From the NCBI GenBank assembly GCA_003550325.1, contig QKWP01000443.1, positions 212,110 to 276,109 of the forward strand: 64,000 bases of DNA. Direction: 5' to 3'. The notes below the pieces were generated by a model. That model did no database searches. It had not been told where the DNA came from and saw nothing but the letters and a program-made list of their open reading frames with translations. Numbering within the stretch: position 1 is the stretch's first letter; each line of letters begins with the position of its first letter. Below, in pieces: positions 10,262 through 21,566 of this stretch. This DNA is from Gigaspora rosea. Taxonomy: Eukaryota > Glomeromycota > Glomeromycetes > Diversisporales > Gigasporaceae. The position numbers were made by a program, and so were the translations under genes.

Positions 10262-12775
10262 ATAAAGTTTAAATAATTTTTATATAAAAAATTTTGCAAT
10301 ATTTTTTATATAATAAATTAAAAATTTAATATTTTAAAAACTATCTGATAAAAATACTTAAAATTTTTTTTACATATTTATTATAACCACTATATTTATA
10401 TATAAAGGTTAAAACTGTATCTTTAAAATTGATCAAGATATTAATTTACTAACAAAACTTATTATCCAACCCACGTATAATTTTGTAGAATTATAATAAA
10501 AAAAATAGTTCATCAAATTTAGTCAGATAGTTGTCAAAATACCTTCACTCAAAGTTAGTAAAAATCAAAATGTTTATTAAAATAAAAGCTGTACTAAAAT
10601 TTTTTTAAAACTTTGAATGAAGTTATTTTGACAACCATTTGACCAAATTCAATGTTCTTTTTTTTTAATAAAATTCTATGAATTTATAGAATTCAAATAA
10701 AAAAGTCTATCAAATTTGGTCAGATAGCTGTCAAGAAATATTAATAAAAATTTTGGTGCTGATAAATGTTTTGATTTTTCTCTAACTTTGAGTAAAGGTT
10801 TCTCAACAACTATCTGACTAAATTTTATAATTTTTTTTATTTTAATTCTATAAATTTATATAATTCAAATAAAAAAAGTTCATTAAATTTAGTCAGATAT
10901 GTATCAAGATACCTTCACTCAAAGTTGAAGAAAAATTAAAATGTTTATCAAAATAAAAGCTATGCCAAAGTTTTAGTCAAAAATTTGAGCACAGATATTT
11001 AGACAACCATCTGACCAAATTCTGTGAACTTTTTTATTTAAATTCTATAAATTCATAGAATTCAAATAAAAAAAGTTTATAGAATTTGGTCAGATAGTTG
11101 TTTAATATCTTTGCTCAAATTTTTAAAAAAAACTTTGGTGCAGCTTTTATTTTGATAAATGTGATTTTTTTAGCAACTTTGTGTGAAGGTATCTTGACAA
11201 TTATCTAACTAAATTCAATGAACTTTTTTTATTGAACTCTATAAATTTATATGATTTAAATAAAAAAACTTTTTCAAATTTGGTCAGATAGTTGTCTAGA
11301 TAACCTTGTCAAAGTTTTAAAAAACTTTGGTCAGCTTTTATTTTAATAGACATTTTGATTTTTCTTCAACTTTGACACAATAAATACCATGTGATATATT
11401 GATCAAAATTAGATAATTTTGGTACCATTCGATTCGTCTCATTGAAATGAATCGAATAATACCAAAATCACATTACTCTATCAAAAGATACAATTTTGGC
11501 GCAGTACCTTATTCGGTGCACTAAAGATCACTAATGTTATCTTGTGAACCATTGATCCAAATTATACAGTTTTGGTACCATTCGATTCATTACAATGAGA
11601 CAAGTCAGATAGTGCTAAAATTATGCGATTATGATTGATAGTTCACAAGATATCATCATTTAATCAAAATAACCTGTGAAAACAAATTTGAAATTAACAT
11701 AAAATCGTCGATAACTTTTAACAGACTGGTCCGTTTTTGATGATTTTACCGCCAAATTAACCGCCTTGAAGAGACAATTCTAATAAGCCCAAAATTGTTA
11801 AAATCTATTTACGGGATCACAATATCATTAAATATTTTTATTATTTTAAAAACAATAAATTAGTTAAACTAATTAATTTTTATTCAAAGTAATACAAAAA
11901 TTTTAACGATTTTGTGATCCCATGATTGGATTTTAACGATTTTGAGCTCATTGTAATCATCTCTTTAAGGTCGTCATTTTGGTGGTAAAATCATCAAAAC
12001 AGACTGGTCTATCAAATTTATCTACGATTTTATACTAATTTTTAAAGATTATATATAAATAGGTTATTTAGGTTAAATGATAATAGATTGTGAACTATCA
12101 GTCAAAATTGTACGATTTTAGTACCATTCGATTTGTCTTGATGAGACGAATCAAATAGTACCAAAATCACGTGATTCTGATCAACAGTTCATAAGATATT
12201 GTTAGTGTGCCGAATTAGGCACTGCGCCAAATTAGGTATATCTACCTTATTTGACTAATTTCAATAAACTTTTTTTTATTTAAGTTATATAAATTTAGTC
12301 AAATAGTTGCTGAAAAACTTTGCTCAAAGTTAGAGAAAAATTATAATATTATCAAAATAAAAGCTTCAACAAAGTTTTAAAATTTTGAACAAATATATCT
12401 TGACAGCCTGCTGACCAAACTCAATAATTTTTTTTTATTTGAATTCTATAAATTCATAGAATTCAAATGAAAAAAGAATATCAAAATTTGGTCAGATAGT
12501 TGTCAAGATATTTTTACTCAAATTTTAAAAACTTTAACACAGCTATTATATTGATATATATTTTGATTTTTTCTCTAACTTTGAGCAAAGGTATCTTGAC
12601 AACTATTTAACTAAATTTGATGAACTTTTTTTTTAATTCTACAAACTTATATTTCAAATAAAAAGTTATTTAATTTAGTCAGGTAATTATCAAAATATCT
12701 TTATTCAAAGTTTTAAAATTTTAATTTTGATAAGGGTATGAATAGTAAATTTAGAGCGTATATATAGTAGTTACC

Positions 12776-13814
12776 TAAAAAAAAATGCTTTTTTAGCTAT
12801 GGAAACTGCTGTACAAACTATTCATAGAATATCAATAGATAGAATACTCAAGTACCTTGCATTAGTATTTTTGAGTGTCCTGTATTCTCTAAAAAGGAAG
12901 TATTGCAGAAAAATTATTTTCTAGCTATTGTGCATATTATATCTTAGAATGTTTTTAACAAAATAATAGAAATTTATATAATAGACCCAGTAGAGGTGGA
13001 GATATTTTACTATGTGCACATTATGAGAATACAAGTGATACTCTAAAGCTTATCAGAAAATGGTTAATATCTGCAGCAAAGTCAGAAGATTATAATCTAC
13101 AAAAAATACTTTTATTAATTATAAGACAGATAATACAAATTCATCAAACTTAGAAAAAAAAATATTGCCAAGTAAATTGCTTGTTAAAATGGCAATAAAA
13201 ATAAGAAAGGTTGAATTGAATAAATTAAACAGGTTAACTAGATGAAAGTTTTATATAAATCTGAAAAAAGTCTTAATAATAGGTAAAAATTAGGAAAAAA
13301 ATTTTAATTCATGTTTTGAAATTAAGAATAATAAAAATTAGTTAGAAAGCCCAAGCACATATGAAATTACTTTGAAATATGCCTGCTATTATTTGTAGTT
13401 TCTTTCAAACTCTTCTAACAGCACTACAACAATGTAAACTAAAAATAGTTAATAATAAAAGGCACCAACATAAACTTTCTTTAAAATCGCTTGATATAAA
13501 TCAAGTATCAAAAACTACTACTTTACTAATTTTAATACTACATACTATTGCTTTTCTAAGAAAAAAATCAGGCTTTCAAATATCATATTATCAATATACC
13601 AAAACCAAAAATTACTACCATATTAGGACCCCAAAATATACATAGATAAATCAGATATTAGTTTGCTTATTTTTGGTATTTTTTATACAGATTTTTTTAT
13701 TTATAGTAGTAAAGTAAAAAAACTGATGCCTGCAAAAACAACTTTGATTTTCAGAATATAAACTTCAGAATTATACCTTTTATGTTATACTTGTGAATTA
13801 TAACAACAAAAAGG
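12776..13814. other. No gene seen; relic of ACCCCAAAAT MITE at 13625
   Basis: Broken plus-strand stretches (12800-13150) give short peptide runs between stops without recognisable family. The 88-codon frame at 13379-13645 has no domain features and runs into the half MITE copy at 13625-13715. I regard it as non-coding. Confidence 0.4.
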
Positions 13815-13928
13815 ACTGCACACATGCAATAAATATTGGATGCATTCCAGCCCAAATAGAACTGAATATTCAAATTTATAGTATTCTTTAAAAAGATATA
13901 TAATATACATTAATGTGATAATGTATAT
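13815..13928. repeat. GCATACATYAGTGC repeat family, left part (right part 16136-16210)
   Basis: The stretch CTGCACACATGCAATAAATA...GGATGCATTCCAGC...AAGATATATAATATACATTA aligns with 29225-29340. The LTR 13929-16135 has landed inside it: the sequence resumes at 16136 (GAGATACATAGCATACATTA). Confidence 0.5.
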
Positions 13929-14396
13929 TGTTGACCTATGAAATATCACAGAAATGGGCATAACTCTTGATCTAGTAATTCGAATTAGATGAAACTACTA
14001 CCATTCGACTCAGCTTGCCGAGACTATTCGAATGAGCTATAGTACATTCCTGTATGACATCTGGCTACCAAGATAGAAATTATCAAAGATTTAGTCTTTG
14101 ATTAGCAATCTGATTGGCTAGGAGATTGCTGCAGGCAAAAACGTTAGATCTGACAGATCTAAAAGATGTAGTTTTTATGGTTTATATTCTAGATATCTCA
14201 TATATCATATTTATATCATTTATCACATATATTACATTTAGGGTTTAAGAATTCCGTGCACCTGCACGGTCGTGCATCCCTGCGATCGACCAATCAAAAC
14301 CGATCACGTGATCACGTGATCAATTGCTCAGAACCGACCAATCAACATCAATTGCAAATTTTATAAAAAAATTTTAAGAATTTTAAGTTTTTTTAT

Positions 14397-14400
<4 letters not shown>

Positions 14401-14451
<51 letters not shown>

Positions 14452-14452
14452 N
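14401..14452. other. Poly-A run ending in an ambiguous base (likely assembly join)
   Basis: Fifty-one A residues are followed by an N at 14452 and more A. The homopolymer plus N suggests a collapsed or joined contig end, so the linkage of the two sides should be treated with caution. Confidence 0.8.
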
Positions 14453-14530
14453 AAACAAGAAGAATACAACAAATGAAAGCGATAAATCGCACTACAGACT
14501 ATAAATATAAAAAAAAAACACAGTGACGAA

Positions 14531-14613
14531 CATCCGAACCCTAACCCGAATTCTAACCTGAACCCTAACCCGAACCCTAACCCAAATCCTAACCCGAACC
14601 CTAACCCTACTCT
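14531..14613. repeat. Telomere-like CCCGAACCCTAA tandem repeat
   Basis: About seven tandem degenerate 12-mers of the form CCCGAACCCTAA (variants CCCGAATTCTAA, CCTGAACCCTAA, CCCAAATCCTAA) end in CCCTAACCCTAC. The unit looks like alternating CCCTAA telomere repeats and a CCCGAA variant. It is interstitial, inside the LTR interruption. Confidence 0.75.
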
Positions 14614-14859
14614 AATCTACGATGCAAAATTATAAGCACCAATGAAGTATCAACAATCCCAAAAACCACAACAAAGCTACAAGCACCAACGACTTAAAGC
14701 CAAGACGACAACGACAATTTAACTCTAAGAGCGATGACTCCAATGACGAAAACATACTGGAAAAAGAAGAAAAGAAAATAAAAGAAAAAAAAAGTTAGTT
14801 AAGAATAAAAAGAATAAAGAAAAAAAAACAAAAGAAATTACCCACCAAACAAGTACTAC

Positions 14860-15440
14860 AGAAACGCCGGGAAAACATACAAGACAACCAACCCTACGAG
14901 GACGAATGTATGACCACCCCACAAGGACGAACGTAAGACCACCCCACGAGAACGAACGCAAGACCACCCTATGAGAACGAACGCAAAACCACCCTATAAG
15001 GACAAATGTAAGACTACTACATAGGGATGAACACAAGACCACCCCACGAGAACGAATGCAAGAAAGCCGAAGAAACAAAAATAAAAGAAAAAAATGTTAG
15101 TTAAGTCAAGAAAAGAAAATAAAAGAAAAAAAACTCACCAATCAGACCACTCTGAAAAAACGTGGACCACATGCTAAAAAAGCATAAGACCACCCTACGA
15201 GAATGTGTGCAAAACCACCTGTGAAGATGCATACAAGAAACAAGACCACCCAACAAGAATGCTGAAGAAACAAAAAAAAACGTTAGTTAAAATCAAGGCA
15301 AAGAAAATAAAGAAAAAAAAACACACCAAAAAAGCCACGTAGACCATATTGTAGGAACATTGGAAAACTGAACAAGACCACCCTATGAGGACGCACGAAA
15401 GGTCACCCACGAAGACGCACACAAGAAATACTCACAAAAA
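14860..15440. repeat. Imperfect GACCACCC minisatellite with A-rich spacers
   Basis: At least ten units of the pattern AAGACCACCC(T/C)A(C/T)GAG(G/A)ACGAACG occur from 14920 to 15420, in two blocks separated by A-rich spacers containing ACGTTAGTTAA (15090, 15275). Long minus-strand Ser/Leu/Val-rich frames over this area are low-complexity read-through of the array, not genes. Confidence 0.65.
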
Positions 15441-16209
15441 TGGAAAGTATAAGGACGCCGAACCTAAAAGAAAATCTAAAGCCGACACTTGCGATGAAAC
15501 ATCAACGACGGCACCAACTACATCGAAGACCAAGAAAAACACCAGCGACGACACCTGTGACGAACAATGGTAGCTAAAAAGAAAAAGCAAAAAAATTAGT
15601 AACAAAATAAACAAAAGCGACAAAAAAAAATCAAAAAAGCAAAAAAGAAAAAATTAAAAATCTTATCTTGATGATCTTATTTATATGCATGCATATAGGG
15701 TGCACAGCCATGCAGATGCACGGAAAACATTTTTCCTTACATTTATTATATTTATACTATATATTTTATTAATAGTAGTTGTAGTATATATTACATATGT
15801 AAAAGATATTGACCGTTATATTTGTAAAATTTTAAAAAGTATAAAAGCGGCTGATGTGGATCCCAAGTTCAACATCAAGTCTTCATACTCTTTCAATAAA
15901 TAAATACAACTATTTACCACACAAATTAAACAATTACTAGTATTCTCATATACTTTTAATTGTAGCCTCTTTCGCAATTGCAAATTGCTTTAAATCTTTT
16001 TTGTTAAGTTTGCTTAAAAACGCTATACTGATTTAAATATACCAAAGTAACAAAGTTTGAGGTTATACAAAGTGTTCACTGTCTAAAATCACTCTAGTTA
16101 CCTAATATTTTTAAAGAAGTAGATATAGGATAACAATATCGAAGAGATACATAGCATACATTAGTGCATTTAAAATAGATATATAATATATTAATACAAT
16201 AAACGTATA

Positions 16210-16680
16210 TAAAAGTTTGGGTAGTTTTTGGCATTCAGGTGAGATTTCAGGTTTTGAATGAGGTTTCGGGTATGGGTAAGGTTTTGAGTTTTGGATAAGG
16301 TTTCAAAAGTTATAATCTGAAGCCTAAAACTTTCAAATTTAGCACAAAAGTGTTTCTGTGCCAACTTTGAAGAGAATAAACAAATAAATTATTGACGTTT
16401 TGGCAGTTTCAGGGTTTCAGCTAAGGTCTCAGGTTTTAGTCAAGGTTTCAAGTACCGGATAAAGTTTCAAAAACTATAATTGAAACCTTAAACTTTTGGA
16501 ATCACCAAAAAAGATTTTTTGGTTCTATCTCTAATTTGAACCTAATCAGCTTATTTGAACCTAAACCTGGTTTATTTAACAAAATCAGGTTCATTTAAAC
16601 CCAAGCTGGGTTATTTAATTTTTAAACCCAGGCCAATACCAGGAATAAAATTTAAAATTGCACTTCCAAGTACTTAGGCC
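16210..16680. repeat. Relics of GGTTTC-rich and AACCTGG-rich subterminal arrays
   Basis: 16230-16510 repeats GGTTTCGGGT/AAGGTTTCAAA motifs and CAACTTT like the subterminal parts of the hAT element at 5828-6962, though without matching ends. 16545-16650 is a separate array of AACCTAAACCTGGTT / ACCCAGG motifs similar to 35185-35290. No coding sequence. Confidence 0.45.
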
Positions 16681-18104
16681 TAAAAATTAAAAAAATTAGA
16701 AATCTCATTCCTGGGACAACACTTAAGCTCTGAGAGCTAGTTTAGATTTTTAGTTATCCAATTCATCAAATTTTCATATCTTTGAAAATTCTCGCTGGTC
16801 TATAAACAATCCTGAAATATTTCAATATCCCTTAAACATTTTCCAATTTTAATGCCAATTAATTTATGATAATCAATATTTCATTAAAATCAATATTATT
16901 ACGCTTGTTTTAAAAGAATTAGAGAAAAAGATTGAGTGATTTTAAAAAATTTGTGTTAGCAGGTAATGTTTAGAGACAGTGTTGGCACATGACCAGGTCA
17001 TAACAGGTCATATTACTGAGTTCAATTAGGGATACTACAAATCTGCAATAGTATAATCTGCATATAATTCAGATTTTATAGCTGATTTATATGCAATAGC
17101 ATATTTGCATATCAAAATAAATTTCGCATAATTAATAAAGCATAGGCTGTGCATAAAATGGCTAGAATTAAAAATAGAGTAATATTAGGCTTATCAATTT
17201 TTCTCACATATAAAAAACTTGCATTTGATTGTACAAAACCCCTATAACAAATTGCAGCACAGAATAATACTGCAATATACAAAAAAGATTGAATATGGAA
17301 CCATACGACCTGCATGTAAATCTTTATGAGGCAATGTATAGGAAAACAAGTTTACAGCATGTAATAAAGCACAGATTTTGTGCAATAGTGCATGTACTAA
17401 CATGCAATTTTAAATGCTTTTTCATGCATTGTCTCATGCATATTTATATGCAGGTAACATATGATAGCATATATCTATACCATACATATATATATAATAA
17501 CATATATTGTATGCATTTTTTATTAACTAAATTTTATAATTTTTTAACTACATTTTTTAAGTTTTATAAACTAACTTTTGTACTTTAATTATTTTATTAA
17601 TTAAATTTTATAATACAAATACTTTAATTTAATAATTTACATATTGAATAAGAAAATACTTCTAATTACGAAACTAACAACTTTGAAAATAATCTAGCAA
17701 CCAATAATAGCAAAGTAATAGTACCAAAATGAAAGGTTAAAAAAAAAATTCAAAATGACTACTCTACTCTAGAAATAACTCCAATAGGAACAACTCTAAT
17801 TGTGGCAAATCCAATGCAATAATTTAAAGAAGATACTAAAATGCAATAATATACAGAAAGTATAATAGTAAAAGAAAAATAATAGTAAAAAAAAATAACG
17901 CTGCGATACAACCAAAAATGATAGTGATTCCAGAAAAGCAACTACTCTAAAGGATGGTTTAAAAACAATGACAATAACTAAAAATTATATCATATAAAAA
18001 TTAATGAGTTGTAAAAAAAAATTATAAAAAAATAAAGAAAATAATAAAAATTATAAGAGTAAAAAAAAAATCAAAAAAACAAATATTATTTGCTTACAAA
18101 TCAA
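16681..18104. other. No gene seen; ATGCAT/GCATAT-rich stretch 17050-17470
   Basis: Between 17050 and 17470 GCATAT, ATGCAT, TGCAAT and CATGCA words recur in both orientations at very short spacing, as in subterminal binding-site arrays. A 99-codon plus frame (17289-17588) and a 67-codon minus frame (17112-17315) are within this repeat-rich sequence and show no domain. Confidence 0.4.
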
Positions 18105-19090
18105 ATGTAATTTGTGCACGTCAATGCACAGAAATTATTATTGTCAAGTGCAAAAAAAACAAAAAATCAACAAAATGAATATTTTTGTATGTGTTAATAC
18201 ACAGAATATATAATTATTAAGAATTATAATGATCATTACATTAATACACGGAATTATGATCGTTAAGAGTCTTAATGATCATCACATTGGTATATAAAAT
18301 TATGATCATAAGGATCTTAGCAATTATAACAATTGTAATATATGCACAAAAATTATGATCATTAAGAATTTAACGATTGTAACAATTATAATACTAATGC
18401 ACTGAAATTATGATCGTTAAGGAGTGTGATAATTATGACATCATATACAGAAATGATCATTAAAATTAATGCATTTACTAATTTCCCCAAGTTTCAGATT
18501 CTGGCCAATTAGAATGCAAGATCAGGTGTAACATAAAGATCAAAACAACAATCGCTCTCTTTCGAAAGTCACATTTATATCAAAAATTTCACTTAAAAAA
18601 TCATCTTTTATGACTAAAAAAAAATTTCTTGCAAAATTTTGGTATAATATTGCCCACTAACCCAACCAAAACCCTAACTGAGATGTTATATTTTAATTAG
18701 ATGATGATATGTAATTGGTGCAAATAATTACAGTCAATAAAAACTTGGAGAAAATTAGTAAAAACAAAATTGATAGTTAAGGAATCTTGATGATCATGAT
18801 ATAAGTGTACTGAAATTTTGATCGTTAAAAATCTTAATAATTGTGCACATCAGAGCACAAAAATTATAATTATAATCATTAAGAATCTTAACGATTGTGC
18901 ATGTCAACACATGAAAATTATAATCGTTAAGAATCTTAACGATTGTGCACATTAGTGCATGAAGATTATAGTTGCTAAGAGTCCTAACGATTGTGCATGT
19001 TAATGCATAAAAATTATGTGATCATTAAGATTAATATATGTCAATATAGGGTTATAATACTATGCACAATAGTGCACAAATTTCAATGTT
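18105..19090. repeat. Degenerate minisatellite, GATCGTTAAGAATCTTAACG unit
   Basis: A unit of about 50-60 bp, AAATTATGATCGTTAAGAAT then CTTAACGATTGTGCACRTYA and ATGCAC, is repeated more than a dozen times with many substitutions. Each unit contains two internal palindromes (GTTAAGAATCTTAAC and GTGCAC...GTGCAC). The array is interrupted by a MITE at 18503-18740. The most regular copies are at 18890-19010. Confidence 0.7.
18503..18740. repeat. ATCAGGTGTAAC-type MITE, copy 3
   Basis: CCAATTAGAATGCAAGATCA, GGTGTAACATAAAGATCAAA, TTCTTGCAAAATTTTGGTAT and CCCAACCAAAACCCTAAC occur in the same order as in the other copies. The copy is inserted in the minisatellite. Confidence 0.6.
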
Positions 19091-19795
19091 TCATGTGATA
19101 ATGTGTATTAAATTTTTTGGATGATCAGTTTCCATGCAGTTTCTGTGCAGTGATTATTAAACCTGTGCTTACTCGTATACAATTTTGTATTTATAAATAT
19201 ATCTCTGTATATTGAGTTTTCATAGGAAACATAAATTATTACATTTAAAATAACGAAACAAATATTAGGTAATGAACAAACCATTAAAGCAATATAAAAG
19301 TTTAACAACTTTACAGAAACTTTGATCTTTTAAAAATATAAAAAAAATATATCTAATATATAATAATAAGTCTTAGTAAGCTTTGTTAACTTTTTTGTAA
19401 GAAACTTATTTATATTATAAATATATTATAAACATATTAAATTTATTCATCACCCAAATGAACATCTTTACCCTTTTTTATTTTAAAAAAAAAACAACTT
19501 AACCTTGAATATTAACAGGTTAGAAGTAAAAAATATTAGTTGTAACAATGAACAAGAAGTCTTTTTTGTTAAAACCCAAAGAGCGGTTTCATAAGCAAAA
19601 TATTGAAATATAAGCGATTTTTTAATTTGTTATTATGGCTTTGGATGATGCAAGTGAGCAAGCATCTAAAATTCAAAAAGAACTTTACTGAGCATTTTGG
19701 ATTTCGTAAATTAATTAATACTATCACTTATGAATTTTCTTACTGGCTATTAGCCAACCATAAATTAGTAAAATATTGCATTTTTTATTTTATTA
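19091..19795. other. No gene assigned
   Basis: A 77-codon plus frame at 19603-19836 (MKYKRFFNLLLWLWMM...) is Lys/Phe/Leu-rich and ends in a poly-T tract. Its neighbours in the other frames also show short open runs (for example SDFLICYYGFG), so a badly frameshifted relic is possible, but I cannot name a family. Confidence 0.3.
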
Positions 19796-19809
19796 GGCTA
19801 CAAAAAGTT

Positions 19810-21566
19810 TTTTTTTTCTTTTTTTTTTTTTTTTAATTTAAAATGCCAGAGTTGAAACTTTATTTAAGTAAAAATAATAAATTTACATTTAAAGATTTTA
19901 GAACTACATTTGTGTTACTGTAAAACAGGCACCCAATGTGACATTATACCTTCTATTTTCTAATAATGCTATAATTAACTATTTCAAATTAATTTACTAG
20001 CTAGAGTAGGTTGAAGGAAACCTTGGTATATGACCTGACATTATTGTATACGGTTTTTAGAGAAAAACCTTGTAGAAACCATTTTTCTATAAAGGCAGAA
20101 ACGTCTATATGTGTTATATCTGGTGTGGCTATAGTTGTTGTATGGGATATATTTGGAAAGAAATATTTCTTTTCTTTTCATTTTAGAAGTAATATTACGA
20201 GCATGTTCCCATTGGTGTTGAAAGATATTTCATAAGGACCAAACAGTATTTTGAAACCAATCTAAAAGATTGTTAGATAGGGAAATAAGGAATAATTTAG
20301 TTTGTTTAGTAGTAAGTAATTTAATATTTTCAAAAACATTAGAAGAGTAAATTCCAATAATGTAGTATAGGAGAAGATTATATTGTGGAGTACGTGTATG
20401 AAGTATAAAGTGAAGAAGAGTATTAAGAATTGTTAATGGAGATATAGTAGTAATTTTGAGAAAAGCTAGTATATCTGTAATTATATTAATAACAGATTGT
20501 TGAATATTATTGTTATTGTTTGAACAGAGGAGTAAGTGTAAAGTATCTTCAGTATCTGAACAGCGGCAGCATTTTGATGTAGGATATAAATAAGGGTACC
20601 GAATATGAAGATTTTCCATAGTTGGAAGATTGTTAGTTAAGATTTTAATTCTAAAAGAATATTTAAAATGATTGTGTTCAAGTGTATTTAGTATGTCAAA
20701 ACATAGTGTCCAATTAATTTTAGGTATATTTTTAAATATTTTGAGAGTAGACCAGGAATATAGTTCTTGTATAGTATATATATTTTTGATGAAGGTTCGT
20801 ATTTTGGAAGGAATAAGATGACTATGCCATTGAAAATAAATTAGTAGATTTAGAACATTATAAATAATTTTAAGTATTGGTTTATTAGTTCCACGTTTTG
20901 CAAGTAAGTTTGCTTGATTGTAGAATGAGTTAAGATTTGATTTGACTTTGTGTAAAGTGAATGAGATGTTTTTGATAGATTTAATTTGATTAATAATGGA
21001 TATAATGTCCCAATTTTTGTTTTGTATAGGTTTGGAAAAGTGTATTTGTTTTAAATTTTTGATTGCAGTATTGTTAGTTAAATGGATATTTAAATGGTTA
21101 TTATTAGGAGTTGCAAGAAGAAGTGAAATAATTGCTTCAAGTTCAGTTCGTGTTGTATCAGAGTATGAATTAGTTGCTGCATTAAATTTGATAGAAGTGT
21201 TATTTTCACAGATCCAGCCAATTCCAGATTTAATGTTTGATGATTGTGTGTTTTGTATTGAGGCTTTAGTGTAAAAGTGAAGTTCCTGTGAACTAAGGTT
21301 TTGAATAAGTGGTAGGAGGCTAGTAAGTTGATGTTGATAGGTGGTATGATTGGTTATATTATGTATAAGTTGTATTTCTTGTGTAGGGATATAAATTTGT
21401 GGTATAGATTGAGAGGAAGTTGTGGTATTGGTAAGGTTGAATATATGGATTAGAGCAAGAATTTCTTTGTAATTAATTTGAATATATATTGGATTATTAG
21501 ATATGCTAATTTGGTTATAGGGCAGATTAAATGATAAGAAGGTATTTGAAGAAGGAAAGGTATTGG
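19810..21566 (-). mobile_element. 5'-truncated LINE (non-LTR retrotransposon), 1757 bp
   Basis: A 14-bp target duplication GGCTACAAAAAGTT flanks it exactly (19796-19809 and 21567-21580). The minus-strand 3' end carries an A tail of about 25 nt (poly-T with one C at 19810-19834). Reverse transcriptase and endonuclease are missing, so it is 5'-truncated on insertion. It is nested in the MITE above. Confidence 0.9.
20230..21566 (-). CDS. LINE ORF fragment: RNase H domain and C-terminal zinc finger
   Basis: The minus frame is open without a stop from the truncated 5' edge of the LINE to TAA at 20230-20232, about 445 codons (it runs on through the target duplication to 21591). From the N-terminus there is uncharacterised linker, then an RNase H fold (SGIGWICEN..., TNSYSDTTRTELEAI, LTNNTAI, NQANLLAKRG), then a helical stretch (WSTLKIFKNIPKINWTLCF) and the zinc-finger-like end KCCRCSDTEDTLHLLLC. 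The RNase H-zinc finger order is usual for the tail of fungal and plant LINE polyproteins. In an intact element it would degrade RNA in the cDNA hybrid. There is no start codon of its own before 20619, so it is not an independent gene. The uninterrupted frame suggests a young insertion. Confidence 0.85.

Larger units (their letters stand above)
8551..12775. mobile_element. Giant non-coding inverted-repeat (fold-back) element, ~4.2 kb
   Basis: The left end (GGTAGCTACTATACATACCC...TTTGCTATTTATACCC) is repeated inverted at the right end (GGGTATGAATAGTAAATTTA...TAGTAGTTACC). Behind the ends are many alternately oriented copies of a palindromic unit (TTTGAGTGAAGGTATCTTGA...TAGAATTCAAATAAA...TCAAGATACCTTCACTCAAA). 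Further internal mirror pairs are 8620-8830 with 10340-10560, 11565-11620 with 12110-12170, and 11690-11815 with 11895-12030. No frame codes for a recognisable protein. Two smaller elements are nested in it (9001-9311, 9755-10261). No clean target duplication found. Confidence 0.65.
13929..16135 (+). mobile_element. Long terminal repeat (solo), interrupted
   Basis: It starts TGTTGACC and ends GGATAACA, with imperfect TGTTG/TAACA inverted ends and ATAT on both sides (13925-13928, 16136-16139), a possible 4-bp target duplication. It is the inverted homologue of 37220-38280: both contain TTGATCTWGTRATTC, GTTAGATCTRACAGATC, the promoter-like TAAAAAGTATAAAAGCGG and then CCCAAGTTCAACATC with an AATAAA-type signal (15893-15902), and GAGGTTAYACAAAGTGTTCA near the 3' end. 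No internal retrotransposon sequence follows, so it is a solo or orphan LTR. About 1.26 kb (14400-15660) of unrelated sequence is inserted in it. Confidence 0.65.

Noticed and set aside
14531-14613. A chromosome end
   Set aside because: The telomere-like repeats are interstitial and degenerate, with LTR sequence on both sides; only the nearby N leaves some doubt.
14725-15623. Long minus-strand frames rich in Ser, Leu, Val and Phe (up to 117 codons), and a plus frame at 15385-15573
   Set aside because: They are translations of the GACCACCC minisatellite and its A-rich spacers.
18105-19090. CRISPR array
   Set aside because: Repeats are degenerate, have no unique equal-length spacers and no cas genes; the DNA is eukaryotic.
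20011-20235. Plus-strand 74-codon frame, and the plus frame at 20996-21274
   Set aside because: Antisense shadows of the LINE open frame and its 3' end.
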